This document shows, piece after piece, positions 25,214 through 38,060 of a stretch of 64,000 nt of DNA. A model generated the notes under the pieces. That model was not told where the DNA came from. It saw nothing but the letters and a program-made list of their open reading frames with translations, and searched no databases. Position 1 is the first letter of the stretch, and each line of letters begins with the position of its first letter. This DNA is from Setaria digitata (taxonomy: Eukaryota > Nematoda > Chromadorea > Rhabditida > Setariidae): positions 62,001 through 126,000 of the forward strand of contig RCAB01000031.1 in NCBI GenBank assembly GCA_003640385.1, written 5' to 3'. The translations under genes were made by a program, and so were the position numbers.

Positions 25214-28200
25214 ATGGGCGATAAAATATTTATCACTGATAAACGAAATCCGACAAACGACTGGTATGAGGTGAGCTCGATTCTTCTCCCTTTCTGTCTT
25301 TAAAACTTTAATATCGGTTCAATAATTATGAAAAAAAATTTTTTTCAAATATCCATTATCAATATGGATATTTGAAATAGCTCGAATAGAGATCATTCGA
25401 AATTAACTTTTTACTACAAAAGACAGCTGATCAATAAGAGCAGGTTTCTTAAGGAACACAAGTAATATATCTAATAATATTTTGATTGGACCCTCAGTCT
25501 CGTGGTTTCTTCGTTGACAATAAGGAAAAAGAGAGCCATAGAACTGGATTTGAATGTAAACACGGCAACCTGTAAAATAGTCCTTCAGTCCAAGTAGTGC
25601 TTTCATTGTTTGCACCACCATCGCTTATTTCGAGCCACTGTTTTTCAATATTTACCTATTCAGAGTTCCCTAACTGTAGTGTGAATTGATTAGTTTCTAG
25701 TTAATCAAGAAAAGAGATTTAAAATTTTGTAAGGCACAAAATTTTGCATTATATTAATCAAGCAGTGGCATGTTAATTTCATGAAAATTCACAAAAAATT
25801 AGAAAATCTTAAGGTATGAAATGGGCAGTTTTGTATTTCCGAAAGATTTTGAAATTTTTTTTTTAACCCTTAATATCAGACTAATTAAATACAATGCAGT
25901 ATAATTAATAGTAAATTATTTTGAAAATATCATAGAACTAAGTGGTAAATGCGCAAGAGCCTTACTATTAATGGCCAAGTAATGAGATAAACTTAAGGAT
26001 GAGAATATGAATTTGTTATCTGATACTGGAGAATTTTCATTAAAATTTGTTTAATGTGTGGAAAATAGCTTTAATGGGAAATTACCCCAGAGAGCGATAA
26101 AAAAGCGATTCGTAACACTGATTTTTCCATTTAAAAATCCCCTGAATAGAGCCAATGAAGAAATTCATTTACTTGATGCTACTTTTCCCAGCATCAGAAT
26201 TGTTTTCACTCATCGAAATTTGTTGCAGTATTTAACATTCTTCTTATTTCAATCTAACTTATGTTTTTAAGATTAATATTCCGAATGATCTTAAAATTGG
26301 TACGCAGATATAGCTTGACATTCCGGAAGCAGGAATACACTGCTTGTAATATGAAGATGTTCCTTTGTAGATTCTAGCTGCTGCCAAACGCTAAAAGTTA
26401 GGCACTGTTGAGTCATAATTTTGTAATTAAAACATACTGAAATTTTTGTACTTTTAAATTTAAGCACTTGAAACTATTACTTTTTAAACTAATGAGGTAT
26501 CTTGAGAGTAGCCTGAATCTCAGATTATCAAGCCGGGCAAGATATGTAAAGGAGATAATAACAGAAGCAGTTAGTGAGGAAAAATTTGAATTACTATTAC
26601 ACCAGGAAGTTTACAGGATAGTTTATGAAGAGAAGCTACTTATAGAATAGTGATAATGCTACTGTTAAGAACTTTTCAAAATAAACATTATCACTTTCTA
26701 CATTCGGCTAACATATGTAAACTCTTGCACATCAGTATAGAATACAAACAAGCAACAACTACTGCCTATCCATATATCCAGAAGGCGAGTTCAAAAAATA
26801 TTGCTACTTTTGAAATTTCGAATTTTTATTTTAAGCATAAAAGATAGAAGACTTTCGATATTTTAATCAGTAATTAAATAATTGTTCCATCAGAACCTTC
26901 TCGTATTTTCTTGAAGCCAATGAACCAGCTCTAATAGTAAACTATTTACGAAATTTTCAGCTATTGTGTGTTTATTGTTGAAGTTTCTGTAAACTTTAAA
27001 GTCATGTGACCAAAAAGCAAGATGATGGAAGCACGCACAATAATTCTTATTTTGATACAATAGGTTATGCAGCATGTGTCATTTAAAAATAAAAAGAAAA
27101 GATCAGAATCAGTTTTAAATTTAAAAAAAAAAAGTCAAAACACAATTTTCGTTAGTTGAAATTATTTAATAAATGAATGATGAAATGCAAAAAAAAAAAA
27201 TGAATTTTCTAAATTCAAACTTAAATATTACTTTTGTCATTAAACCAATGGCCATTTTTCAGAATGCTATTCCAAAGCCACCAATACCATTGCTGGAACA
27301 TACCCTGAAGCGATATCAAGAATACGTATCAGTGGTAGTTAATAACGATCAGATGAAGCTATCACGCATTGAAAAAGCAGTTGCTGAATTTCGAATTATT
27401 GGCACGAGGCTACAAAAGAAGCTTGAAAAAATAGCAAATGAGGAAGATAACTGGGTAAAGCGATGATAAATTTTGAAAATATGAACTGTGATAAGACAGT
27501 GATAAGGCATTTTTTTTTTTCTTGTTAACCTAAGACTTCATCGACTGTATTTTCGATGGCTAGGTTGCTTTATCATGAAATAAAATATCAGACATTTTTT
27601 GCATTATTTTAAGAACAATTTGGAAGAATGGACTTATTTCCAAATAAGAAACTTTAGTTTTTTGTCCCAATTTAAAACACCTAATTATTTTTCCGATTAA
27701 TCAATTCTGGCTGCCGGAGATGTATTTGAAAGTGAGATTTCCGTTGCCAATAAATTCAAATCCAGCCTATATATTTCCACAACAGATTTTCAATACCTTG
27801 GATGAACAGCTGAGGTAATTTTCGCAACTTTCAAAACAACCATTTTAAAGTGCTGTAGTATTTTTCCAAAGTTCAAACGAAAATTTGATATTTTTAAACA
27901 AAATATCACTACTCTTTTCAGTTACGCATCTTGGCTTATTCGCGGATTTTGTGATTATAAAGATATGATCGACAGGTATGGATAATATATGAAGCTTTTT
28001 TTGAAATTTTCAGAATTTTTTTCAAATAGCTGCTCACAGAAATTTTTAAATGAAGTAGAGGCAAATAATTTGCAGGAAAAAAAAAAATAGCCGCAGAAAA
28101 TTATCCTAAGAAATGAATAATCATTGATTAACACTAAGTGTTAATCGTCAGATCTAGCATAATTAATAATTATTTTTGTTGTAATCTTTGGCCATCATAT

Positions 28201-31200
28201 TTGGACAATTTTTGAAATCCGGAATGTACATTAACCCAGTAAAATGGTTCTATTCGAATAAGTTGCCGGAAATGTAAAGATTGTTAGCATCAAATTTGCT
28301 CGTAATAGTTCCTTTAATAGTTTTCTAAATTTCTCCTCCTGACTTGCTAACGGGTCGAATAAAATTTTGCATGAACATTAAAAATGCTCGATAATACAAG
28401 TAGTGATACGATAATAGCAATCTTTGGTATAAAAAAAAAAAAGGAAAAAGCTCGTAATGTTTTATTTATAAGTCGAATTCTCCAAAATTTTTATATTGTC
28501 CGAATTTCAACAAGTCCAAGTTTAATCAAAAATAATTACTCATTGCTTGATCTTTGAGTCTTGCCATAAAGAAAAAATAAAATTCTTGCAGAAAACTAAT
28601 AACTCGAGAGGTTTCAACAGGTCGCCATAAGGTACACATTTGTATGGAACAGTATGATCGAATATTGCGTAGCTACCGTGAACCGTGCACACCAGTTGAT
28701 ATTCAACATTACAGGATGATTGCTAATGATAATTTGGGAGTTAACTGGAATGAGCATATACTTGCAATGTGCAACAATCAGGTAAATTAAATTTATTTTA
28801 TCATTACTCATTAAAAGAAAAATTTACGGGAAAGAGGGACAGATAGAGAATGTATTTCTTGTTAAAATGAAACGCTATGTGATATAAATCAAAATCAATT
28901 AACGTTAACACTTAACAATTCTAGAAGTTTGTTTTATCTAATTTTTCGAAAATTTCTCAAAAGTTTGCTGCAATTCTAAATCCGAATGGTAACAGTTTGC
29001 TACCCCATGCCATTCGTATTATGAGAATAGCTTCTCTTCTTGTTACGAGAATCGCTTCCACGGATTTCTGTCTCCATGAATTCAAGAACCATTCGGAGAT
29101 AAGGGCACATAACTGGGTTGTCCGTTATGATTCAAATAAAATAAGACTAATATATTCAAATTCAGACATTCATCGTATTCACACGACTTGATGGCGTTCT
29201 CTTGTCGCAAGCGGAAATAGCGAAACAACTGGAGATGGTAGTTAAGATGAGTAGAAGTGGTAAGACAAAATATATCGGTATTGCTGGAGGAAGTGTTGGT
29301 GATCGTGATGATGCTGCTAAATTCTGGAATATTATGACGGAAGGTTCGGCCTTTGTTTATTTAGATGTTAATGGAAATACGGAGCAGTCTGTGTGTTAAA
29401 TTTATTTATAATCTATAGCTATTTTAAGAAATTGATAATTTCTAATGTTTCGTCTATTTTATACGGCTGTTTTAAAGCATCATAAAATTATATGCAGATT
29501 TTGGTGAAAATATCAAAGAGCATTTAGATAAACAAAATTACGAATCATTAAATTGGATCAAAACCGCTTCATTTGGGATTTGCATCGATATTCATGATGA
29601 AACGAAGTGGTCTGAGAATTATGAGCGTAATTTAGCTCATCGGGGATTGCATTTATTACATGGTTTTGGGAGTAGGATGATGGGTCTAAATCGGTGGTAT
29701 GATATGACAATACAGGTAACCACTGTTTCTGACAACAGTTAGGGAGAGATTTTAAAAAGAATAGCTTTTGAAATTGCTCACTTAAATTTTATTTAAAAAA
29801 AAAATGATTATTTGATTGCCTAACCAAAACTAATCGTTTGCGTCATATTGCAATTTCTTGCTAAAAACATTGAACTTCCCTCTAGATTTTAGAAATCTTA
29901 AGGATAATCTAAGTTATTAAAAGAAAAATCTGATTAGATTGTTGTTGCGAGTGATGGTACAAACGGTTTGTGCATAGAACATTCGGTTGCAGAAGGAATT
30001 GTAATCAAAAATATGGGCGAATATGCTATACAGTTTGTTAAACGAAATACCGGACAAAAAATTGCATGTTTAATTATTAATATCTTGTACTTACTTTACT
30101 GTTTTCGATTCAAATTTTAAATTATTTTCAAAGCAGTTATGCTTTTGTCGTTATTAGAATTTTTGGATTTATGCGAAAAAATTTCAGTATAAGGAATTTT
30201 TTTAGTGTGATAGTGCTAAGAAGGATATAACACCATTGGAGCTCCAGTGGACTATATTATCACATGCAAAACCATTTCTACAAAAACAAATTAAAGTCTT
30301 TGATGAGTAAGTTTTGTTCATCTCAAATCAAAAATTTAATTCAGAAAAATGGAAATCCAGGAGTGAATTTAAAGTTTAAATCTTTAATATCAACAAAAAA
30401 AGACGAATTTCTCTTGTTAACTTTGGTTGGATAATAAGTAGTTATATCCGATCCATAGATGTGAGCAACTCGGATACTATACATAGCCGACTTTGTATGT
30501 ACTTCTCATTATTTGCAGGTTGGCAAATGACTTAAACTTGCAAGTGTTAATTTTTGATGGATTCGGAAAAGAATTCATAAAATCATGTGGTATCAGTCCA
30601 GATGGTTTCGTTCAATTAGCAATGCAACTCGCATACTACAGGCTTCTTTTTTCAGCTGCTAACTCAATTTAAGAAATTTATTTCTGCTAAGAATTCACAT
30701 ACATCTTCATTATTATATATATCCAAGTTTTTAAAATTTGACCTTGTATCTAGGCTGCATGGACACTTAGTGTCAACGTACGAAAGTGCTTCTATCCGAC
30801 GATTTCGGAGCGGTCGTGTTGATAATATCCGAGCTGCAACGCCGGAAGCTCTACGATGGGTACAGGCTATGCTTGACAAAGATAAGTCGCAAGTATGCAT
30901 TTAAGTTTAAAGCTTACATTTGGATCTTTTTTCTTTCTAGAAATATTTGCAATAGCAAATTACTTGAAAAATGATTAAATTAATGGAATAGCACTTCTTT
31001 ATGCTGATTTTCTGTAGTCCAAGGGGATAAACGTCTACTCCATTCTTTTTCATATCTTTCTTTTTTTTTTTATTTTTTATTTTTTGAAAACAAAGAGTCT
31101 TATTTCTTTACAGGATAGTTTGTTTTAGATTGACAAGAGGAAACTTTTTGAAGAAGCAGTGAAAAAGCAAACAGAAATTACACTTGAGGTATGTTTTCTA

Positions 31201-31747
31201 CTAAATTTAGTTTCTTCTAGCTTTTAGGAGAAGAGATGTGACTTAAGAATTGTATTATGCATGATGAATCTCTGAAAGATGATGGCTTAAAGATTTTACA
31301 GAATATAACTGGTCATGGCATCGATAATCATTTATGTGCGCTTCAGCTACTTGCTAAGAAGGAAGTAAGTGAGGGTTTGTTGCCAAGAATGCCGGATCTT
31401 TTTCTGGATCCGATATGGACGGAGACTATGAGATTCCCACTATCAACAAGTCAGGTTTGTCACTTAAATTGTGAAGAGACGCCTTTTGTTCAAATTGCGT
31501 GGAACAACAGAAGTGAGAACTAATTTCTTACCTTTCATTACAGGTAACAACCAGTTCTTCAATCACCGATACATACCTCTGTTATGGGCCCGTTGTTAAA
31601 GATGGCTACGGTTGTTCATACAACATTCAACCAAATTTAATTATCTTTGCACCATCTTCATTTAAAAGCTGCCCTGTAACAAATGCTGAAAAATTCAAAA
31701 AATCATTAATTGACTCTTTGAGCGATATTAAAGCACTGATAACGTAA
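25214..31747 (+). CDS. cha-1: Choline O-acetyltransferase
   Basis: Makes acetylcholine from choline and acetyl-CoA in cholinergic neurons; choline/carnitine acyltransferase family. Coding exons: 25214-25270, 27263-27454, 27696-27814, 27922-27975, 28592-28781, 29166-29343, 29498-29715, 29938-30063, 30206-30306, 30519-30641, 30754-30892, 31129-31188, 31302-31454, 31544-31747; 1914 nt, 637 residues (C. elegans about 627). Landmarks: [21 protein letters not shown]; catalytic H351 in [37 protein letters not shown]; the acyltransferase STS motif in [22 protein letters not shown]. The start ATG lies 12 nt after a CTTGCAG acceptor at 25201, and its 19-residue exon joins in phase to the conserved start ([11 protein letters not shown]). 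Introns 30064-30205 and 30642-30753 begin with GC, and intron 27455-27695 appears to end in CG. Identity is certain; the first exon and the 30063 boundary are less so. Confidence 0.96.
25343..25377. repeat. Perfect inverted repeat, 14-bp arms, 7-nt loop
   Basis: TTTCAAATATCCAT (25343-25356) and ATGGATATTTGAAA (25364-25377) are exact reverse complements separated by TATCAAT. It lies in the cha-1 intron, 72 nt after the first coding exon, so it would form a hairpin in the pre-mRNA. Confidence 0.9.
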
Positions 31748-33243
31748 TCAATTATTTACAGTTTCATGAAAGCCTGTGATAAGAGATATTTGATTTTGAA
31801 CTTTATTTCGTTAATTTAGTCATAGAGATTCTGAAGTTTCTTTTTTTTTTTGCCCCAAATACTGTCTATAAATTCATGAAAAGAATTGGAACCTTACAAA
31901 TTGGTTAAACCAACGCTGAAAGACTAAACTTAATTAGAAAGTCAACTTTTTTTCGAGAAGTTTGGTCTAATTTATCGCTCCTTATAAACTTGCAGTAATT
32001 TGAAGTTTTAGGAATATTGTGCATATTTCTAGCAGTAATTTTATAACTTTTGTTTATAAATTAAAAATACTTTTGTTATCTTTCTAATTGTCCAAGTTAT
32101 GAAATTGGAAAAAAAAGATTAAATTTTCGTAATACTAATATTGTAGTCCCAATATTACTACTTAATAGTTAGTAATTGCAATTATTCTCTCATGCGCATT
32201 TTTCCGTACTTTAGAACTAAAATTATAAATCATGCTTAAGATTGTAAACTTCAAGTTATGGATCATTTCTGACTAGTATGCAAAACACTAGTGAAGTTTT
32301 TATTCAGCAATAACCTTTTATAGGCGCCATTAATTAGTCCGCTGTGATTCTAATCAAATTACTGTTACTTATAGAGTTGTAAAACTCAACATTTGCATGA
32401 TTGTTTAGTTTCAAAAAATCTGATCCAAGTTCTGCCCATTTAAATTACCTGTTAGATAATCATAGCTGATAGAGAGATGTGTATGAAATTCCTGGTTATT
32501 AATTATTTGATTGGCAATGCATATAATTCAAAAGTAATGAATAAAAAGTACGATAAATTTCGTAAAGCACACTAGATTTAAAAAAGTAAAATCTAGTTAG
32601 AGTGATGTGATTAACTGCTCAAATTTTACAACCACGTGAATCTTCGGAAGTCAGTTTACATTGTTCTGTTAAATTTGCAGTAATGGTATTGTCCAGGTAT
32701 TCCTGGTTGGCTATTGTACAGGAAGAGGAAATAATTCTCCTAAATGATACAGAGTAGTTGGTGATGGAAAACGTTAACCTTTTCTTCTGATTTCCACTTA
32801 TCAAATGTCTTTTTGAAAAATTTGATTGAGAAATACTTTTAACCTTTTTATTCCTTATTAATTAGTATCTATCACTAAATAAATGGTTGCTTCGAATTAA
32901 TTGTTGTAACAAGTTCAAATTTCAAATCACTTGGCGGCATTTCCTTTTCCTTATTTTTCATTACCAACGATTCCATTTTTGGTAGTTGGATTTCCGGAGC
33001 ACTGATATCTTCTCTCATATCTGGAATGTAATTCAAATAAAAGCCTTATTGTTTGGTCTTTGAAAGAGTGAAAAGAAAAAATCCGTTGCATAAAAAATGC
33101 ATCGCGTAAGCTAGGATTCAGAATTCACTTAAAGATTCAGCACATAAATTTTGAAGATGGGATTCAGAAATGCCAGACTATGGAAGGTAAATTTTTCTGG
33201 AATGTGTCTGATGTCATAGCTTAAAGATATCTGGTATGAAGTA
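31748..33243. other. Convergent 3' intergenic region between cha-1 and the minus-strand gene
   Basis: AT-rich, no exon recognised. It should contain the 3' ends of cha-1 (plus strand) and of the gene ending at 33244 (minus strand). Confidence 0.5.
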
Positions 33244-36200
33244 TTAGTGTAAAGGGAGCACGATACCTTTAATATGGCTGATCGTTGGCGTGATGGAGAG
33301 GAGGAAGTCTTTCTGTTTAACTGGTAGTAGTTTCAACCACATTGGTAGTGGTGATGGAATGGCGATCGAATGTTGTGAATCTGGCGTCAATGGAGATTGC
33401 AATAAAGGTGGTGTTGACGTTGCACCGATAGCCGTATTACGAACAGTAGGTTGAGGTGACAACAAATCGAGATTCAACTTCTCGATTTCTAAATGATACT
33501 CGGGTTCACGACTTGAATCGAGTGAGTAACGGTCCTCATTAACAAAGTTGCACTGCCCCATAACGAATGATGTTTCGGACTTCTGGCTAAGTAAGCTGCT
33601 AGGGTCGGAGTATGACTTTTCGCTCTCGCTACAATTAGTAGCATTTTCAGCGAATGCCTTTTTTTGAGTGTTCAATAAAGCCTTCACGTAAGATGAAGTA
33701 CTTTGAAGCTCTTGCTCAACTTCACCGATCATAACGTTCACCTTCTGCACGGCATTATCAAGTTTTTTCCAAGAATCTATTCTACCAGCATTTGGTATAT
33801 TCTTGGCTTTCAGATGACTTGTAACCGTTGGAAAAGAACGTGATGTAAACGTGGCAATACGCTGGGCACAAGGTCGAACATCAAACGATGAACGATGGCA
33901 TGTTCTCGGTGCAAATTCGATCACTGGCTTTCGTTTCGGTGAAGGAGCAGCAACGTTCGGTATTGTACTGCTGACGAAATCGGCAGGACATAATTTCAGA
34001 TTCATCGCTAACAGTTGTTCGTCAGGACTATACGTCGGATACGACCAACAACGTGCGATATACTCCGCCCTTACCAGTACTCCGTTTGATACCTGTAAGC
34101 TAGTTGATAACGGTTGATTTAAGACCTGATAAATAAAAAGAACTCAACATATCTTTTCATGCAAACTATCATTTAATAAAAATAAAATCGAAAATTTACG
34201 ATAGAAACCTTCGTCTTAATTGCATTTATTTGCAGATCTTGTTGCATTTCACTGATGTTTACATCTTTCTGAAGTATCTATAACAGTTAATAATTTACTT
34301 GTTAGTAGCAAATGAAATAAACTTAATATTGGAAGAAAATTGACCCAGACATTACAAAATTCAAACTTCAATCTTCAAAAGAGCGGAGAAAATACGGTAG
34401 TATTAGCACAGTAACAACAAAATCAAACATACCACTTCTTTGAGCAAATGATTTCGCCACCGCGTAATATTTTCTAAACAGAATTCATTCATATGTGTGA
34501 ACTGTGAACGAAATGTGCTCAGGTAATCGAATAAATGACTTAGCTGCTCAAAATCACTCTGATCAGCTCCCTTCATCCATCTGAAGTTCAAAAAAAAAAA
34601 AAATTAGAATGTGAATGAAAGTTATGAGGATAATTAACTGACTCTCGAAACTTCATTTTGATTAAAATTAAACATCAAATGATGTGATCGAGGGTTCAGA
34701 AAGAAATTAAATAGAGTAAAAAAGGGAAGAGGAGAGAGGAAAAAAGAAGACATTATGAAGCTGATTATATCGTCCTCCTAATTGTGCTTTGTCTCTTCAA
34801 ATTTTTCCTTGCAAATTCTAATTTAGGTTTTGAAAAACTGAAGCTTAAAAAGTTCGAAACTGAGCTAAAGTGGAGATGCATTGTGCTTTGATATGTCATA
34901 TTGTTAATAACACCATAATGATGAAAGATAAAGTGTTAAGCAAAAAACAAGAAACAAGAAGAATCATTTGGAACAAAATCTGCTAAATAATTGAACAATT
35001 TAGAGAAGAAATTTGAAGTTTATACCTGACTAATAAATCACTATCACTGCTGTTTTCTTCCACATTCAGTAGATCGTGATATTTAGCAGTTGCACTTTTC
35101 ATTTGATTCTGAAAAGAATTTATTGAATTCTCAGAAGAAATCTTTCGAAATTTCAAAAAATTTTAACATCTTACACTGGAAATAAAATTGAGCCGGCGTT
35201 CCATCGAAGCAGCATCACGTGACATAAGGCGCAATATAATGAGGATAAATTTTAAGAAGCCACGAATCCAGAAAGAAATTGACTTTGTTCGACTTTTTTC
35301 GTAGTGATTCTTTCTCGAAAAATTCCTGTCAAAATACTACACCACGAAAGTTTTCCATATATTACAGATGCCGGGATATTGACAACTAACAGTAATTTAA
35401 ATTTGCAAGAAATGCTCAAACTTAAATAGATATAATGCGAGCATTGATTCAAATCTAGAAGCGAGGTAAAAATCTATGAACTCTAAGATAAACGAAAGGC
35501 TGATTCTTATTCAGATTCTAGACACTAAAAACTTGATGGATTTGTTGATGTTAATTAGCACTTAGTTTTTACCTCAACAATACAATAATGAAGCACATCT
35601 CTTACCTTGCATTCAGTGTTGATTTGCAAGAAATTCCAACAAAAATATTCAATACAACAAAGTAAAACGTTTGCATTAGATAACAGGTGTGCATATGCCT
35701 GGATAAGAATCCATAAACGGACACAGCAGCAGTGCTCTCCTCCAAAACCGACGAAAGTGGTGCTCATGTAGACGGGTGGTCGTGGTAACTGCATTAATTA
35801 AGCATTTAATTCAATGTAAACAAAGTCAGTTGACCTTGAACTGAAAAAATCTAGTGCTTAAATTCTAGATTTCTCAATCGAATGATCTTCCAAATTGATT
35901 CTTCGAAGATTTTACCGTTGTGTCAACATCCACAAACAGAGGCATCATCGCATGTATACCGCACATTTTATCTAATATCCGGTCGTGTAGCAAGCTTACT
36001 ACCCGTGTCTCCGCGATGGCATCCATTTGCAGCAGTGAATTAGCTAATTTGCCCCACAAAAATTGCATATTCTGGATGCTTCCATACTCTGTTATTTCCA
36101 CCAAGCTATCCAGTTCCTTGAAAGCCATTTCAATGCGATTTTCACAGAACATTTCCAGAAGCTTAAGTCTGAAATACCATAAAGCAATTGGTTTTCCAGT

Positions 36201-38060
36201 CTAATTATGCTACGATAGTAAAATGGGTCATCAGCACTTTATAGAATTGTAAACAAATGGAAAAGTTCTGAATATCTTGAATTTCCGAAACTTCGTACCA
36301 TTTCCCTTAGTTGGTTTAGTAAGATTATATGACTGAAATTGTATTAGTATTGCGTCATACTGTTTGTTGTATTGTTAATTACGAATAAATGGCCATTGCG
36401 TAATTATTCTCTTTATATAAGTGAAGACGAATTAAGCATAAATAAATATCTATCTTCTAAATCTCTTTTCACTATATCGATGTAAGTTTGTTCAGTGGTT
36501 AGTTTGCAGGTGTGATTTTCAGAATGCTGACTGAGTGATATTCGTGATGATAGCAATGTCAAGTATCGAAGTACTGGAATTTATAGTCAACTAGCTGAAT
36601 CTTAACAAGGATAAACCCTGATAATTGCTCCTCCAAGAAGCGTAGCATTGCTTGTGATTTAAGGTCACGAAACTGATCGCAATAATAAATTGCCTCGATA
36701 TGATGTTCGCAAGCCCATAAAAGTAGCGGTGGTGTACGCTCGTCGCAAATGTTCGATATTGTCTTAGCAACGTCAATCCGTTTCATCAAGAGAGCTTCAT
36801 CCAAATTCATTTCTCAAAAAAAAAAAAAAAAAAAAAAAAAAGAAACTACTGTAAAGTCGATTTACAGGGGCTAATGAGATCTCATCATAAAGGCATATAA
36901 TTGATAACACTGAATATAATATTTGAACCCATGCTCTGCTCCATTCCCTCGATATTTATACATTTTAATCGAAATATTTTATACAAAATAATTACCACCA
37001 TTTTTGTTAAGTAAAACAGTCGTAAATATTAGAAAATTGAACAAAAAATCCAAAGTTTGATTACCTGACGTTGATTTTGGCCATTCATAAAGCGATGGAA
37101 GTGAGCCTGGATTTCTTGGTACAAGTAAAGGAAGGCCAAGATAATAGGCTGCAACTATTCGAGCAAAATCAATTGACTGATCCAAAAGTGGATCTTTTCT
37201 AAAAAGTTTCCATGAGTTTTCGAGTTGAAAAATAACTGAGGTGCAGGCATTTTCAGACATCGACATAATTGACCATAATGTTAATGTCTGAAAAAAAAAA
37301 ATTATTTTTTTTTTAAAAAGTTGCAATAATCTCTTTGCATTTTTGGTTTTCTTAGGAAAGAAAACCATTTAAAACCACTATTAAGAAGCCAGTAAGTATT
37401 AAATGTCATTAAGTAGTAACATTAATTACTAAAAATTAAAATAGGCATAAATTATGGAAATTCGTAAACTTCAACGAACTTGCTTATAAAGTACATCAAG
37501 AACTAAAAATCGAAAAGGAGAAATGCAGGTGAATTGGAGGTGTAATTATTGCATGCATGCGTATAGCACAGGGGACAGCAAAGCGGCTTCATGTGACACC
37601 ACATGCCTCTTTCCCTAGCAACGAACACACCTTCTTTCCCCATAACTTTCGATTATTTGGAGAAGGTGGCTCAAACTGTGATTAAGTGAACTTGAACTAC
37701 TGATTCCAATTAGAAAAAGGTCTAACAGATTAGAGAGATCACTAAGTGAATTTCAAACCTGAAATCATTTTTGTACTTCTCCAACAGTGATAAAGAACCA
37801 AGAAAAAGTAAAAATTTAAATCAGTGATTTAATTGAAAACATAATTGATCCACCTAATACTTCCTTGCTACCATTTTCTAGGGAAGTTGACGTTACATTC
37901 AAGGATGAAAATACCTTCTTTCATACTAATTAAAGTTAATTTCACCATAAGAACTCACGAGTTGCTCCCACTCTTTCACTAAAATAAAGCTTAGAGCAAT
38001 TAGAAATGTTCCACACAATATTGCAACTATTACGTCGTTGTTTGCATTTTTGTTAATCAT
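33244..38060 (-). CDS. Uncharacterised 769-residue protein with N-terminal membrane segment
   Basis: Ten exons on the minus strand, all joined in phase: 38060-37959, 37287-37065, 36812-36617, 36168-35916, 35788-35606, 35336-35175, 35108-35026, 34580-34433, 34277-34200, 34125-33244; 2310 nt. Residues about 9-28 (core IVAILCGTFLIALSFILV) form a membrane helix with MINKNANND before it. A hydrophobic stretch SFWIRGFLKFILIILRLM at about 340-357 may be a second membrane or amphipathic helix. The middle (about 35-500) is mostly helical, with several Trp-rich patches and a Cys cluster (GGEHCCCVRLW). The last 290 residues are Ser/Pro-rich and probably disordered. The acceptor of the third exon is TTTTGAG, preceded in the transcript by a 26-nt poly-U tract. 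I do not recognise the family. The structure (single-pass anchor, helical body, disordered tail) suggests an organelle- or ER-anchored cytosolic protein; that is inference. The first exon is the least certain part. Confidence 0.8.
36816..36841. repeat. Poly-A tract (26 A), polypyrimidine tract of an acceptor on the minus strand
   Basis: On the minus strand this is a 26-U tract immediately before the TTTTGAG acceptor of the exon starting at 36812. Confidence 0.9.

Noticed and set aside
26468..26650. 60-codon plus-strand ORF inside the first cha-1 intron, charged and helical-looking
   Set aside because: It has no acceptor or donor that joins it in phase with the cha-1 exons, and nothing like it occurs in choline acetyltransferases at this point.
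33851..34117. Plus-strand 88-codon ORF
   Set aside because: Antisense shadow of the last exon of the minus-strand 769-residue gene, which has in-phase exons upstream.
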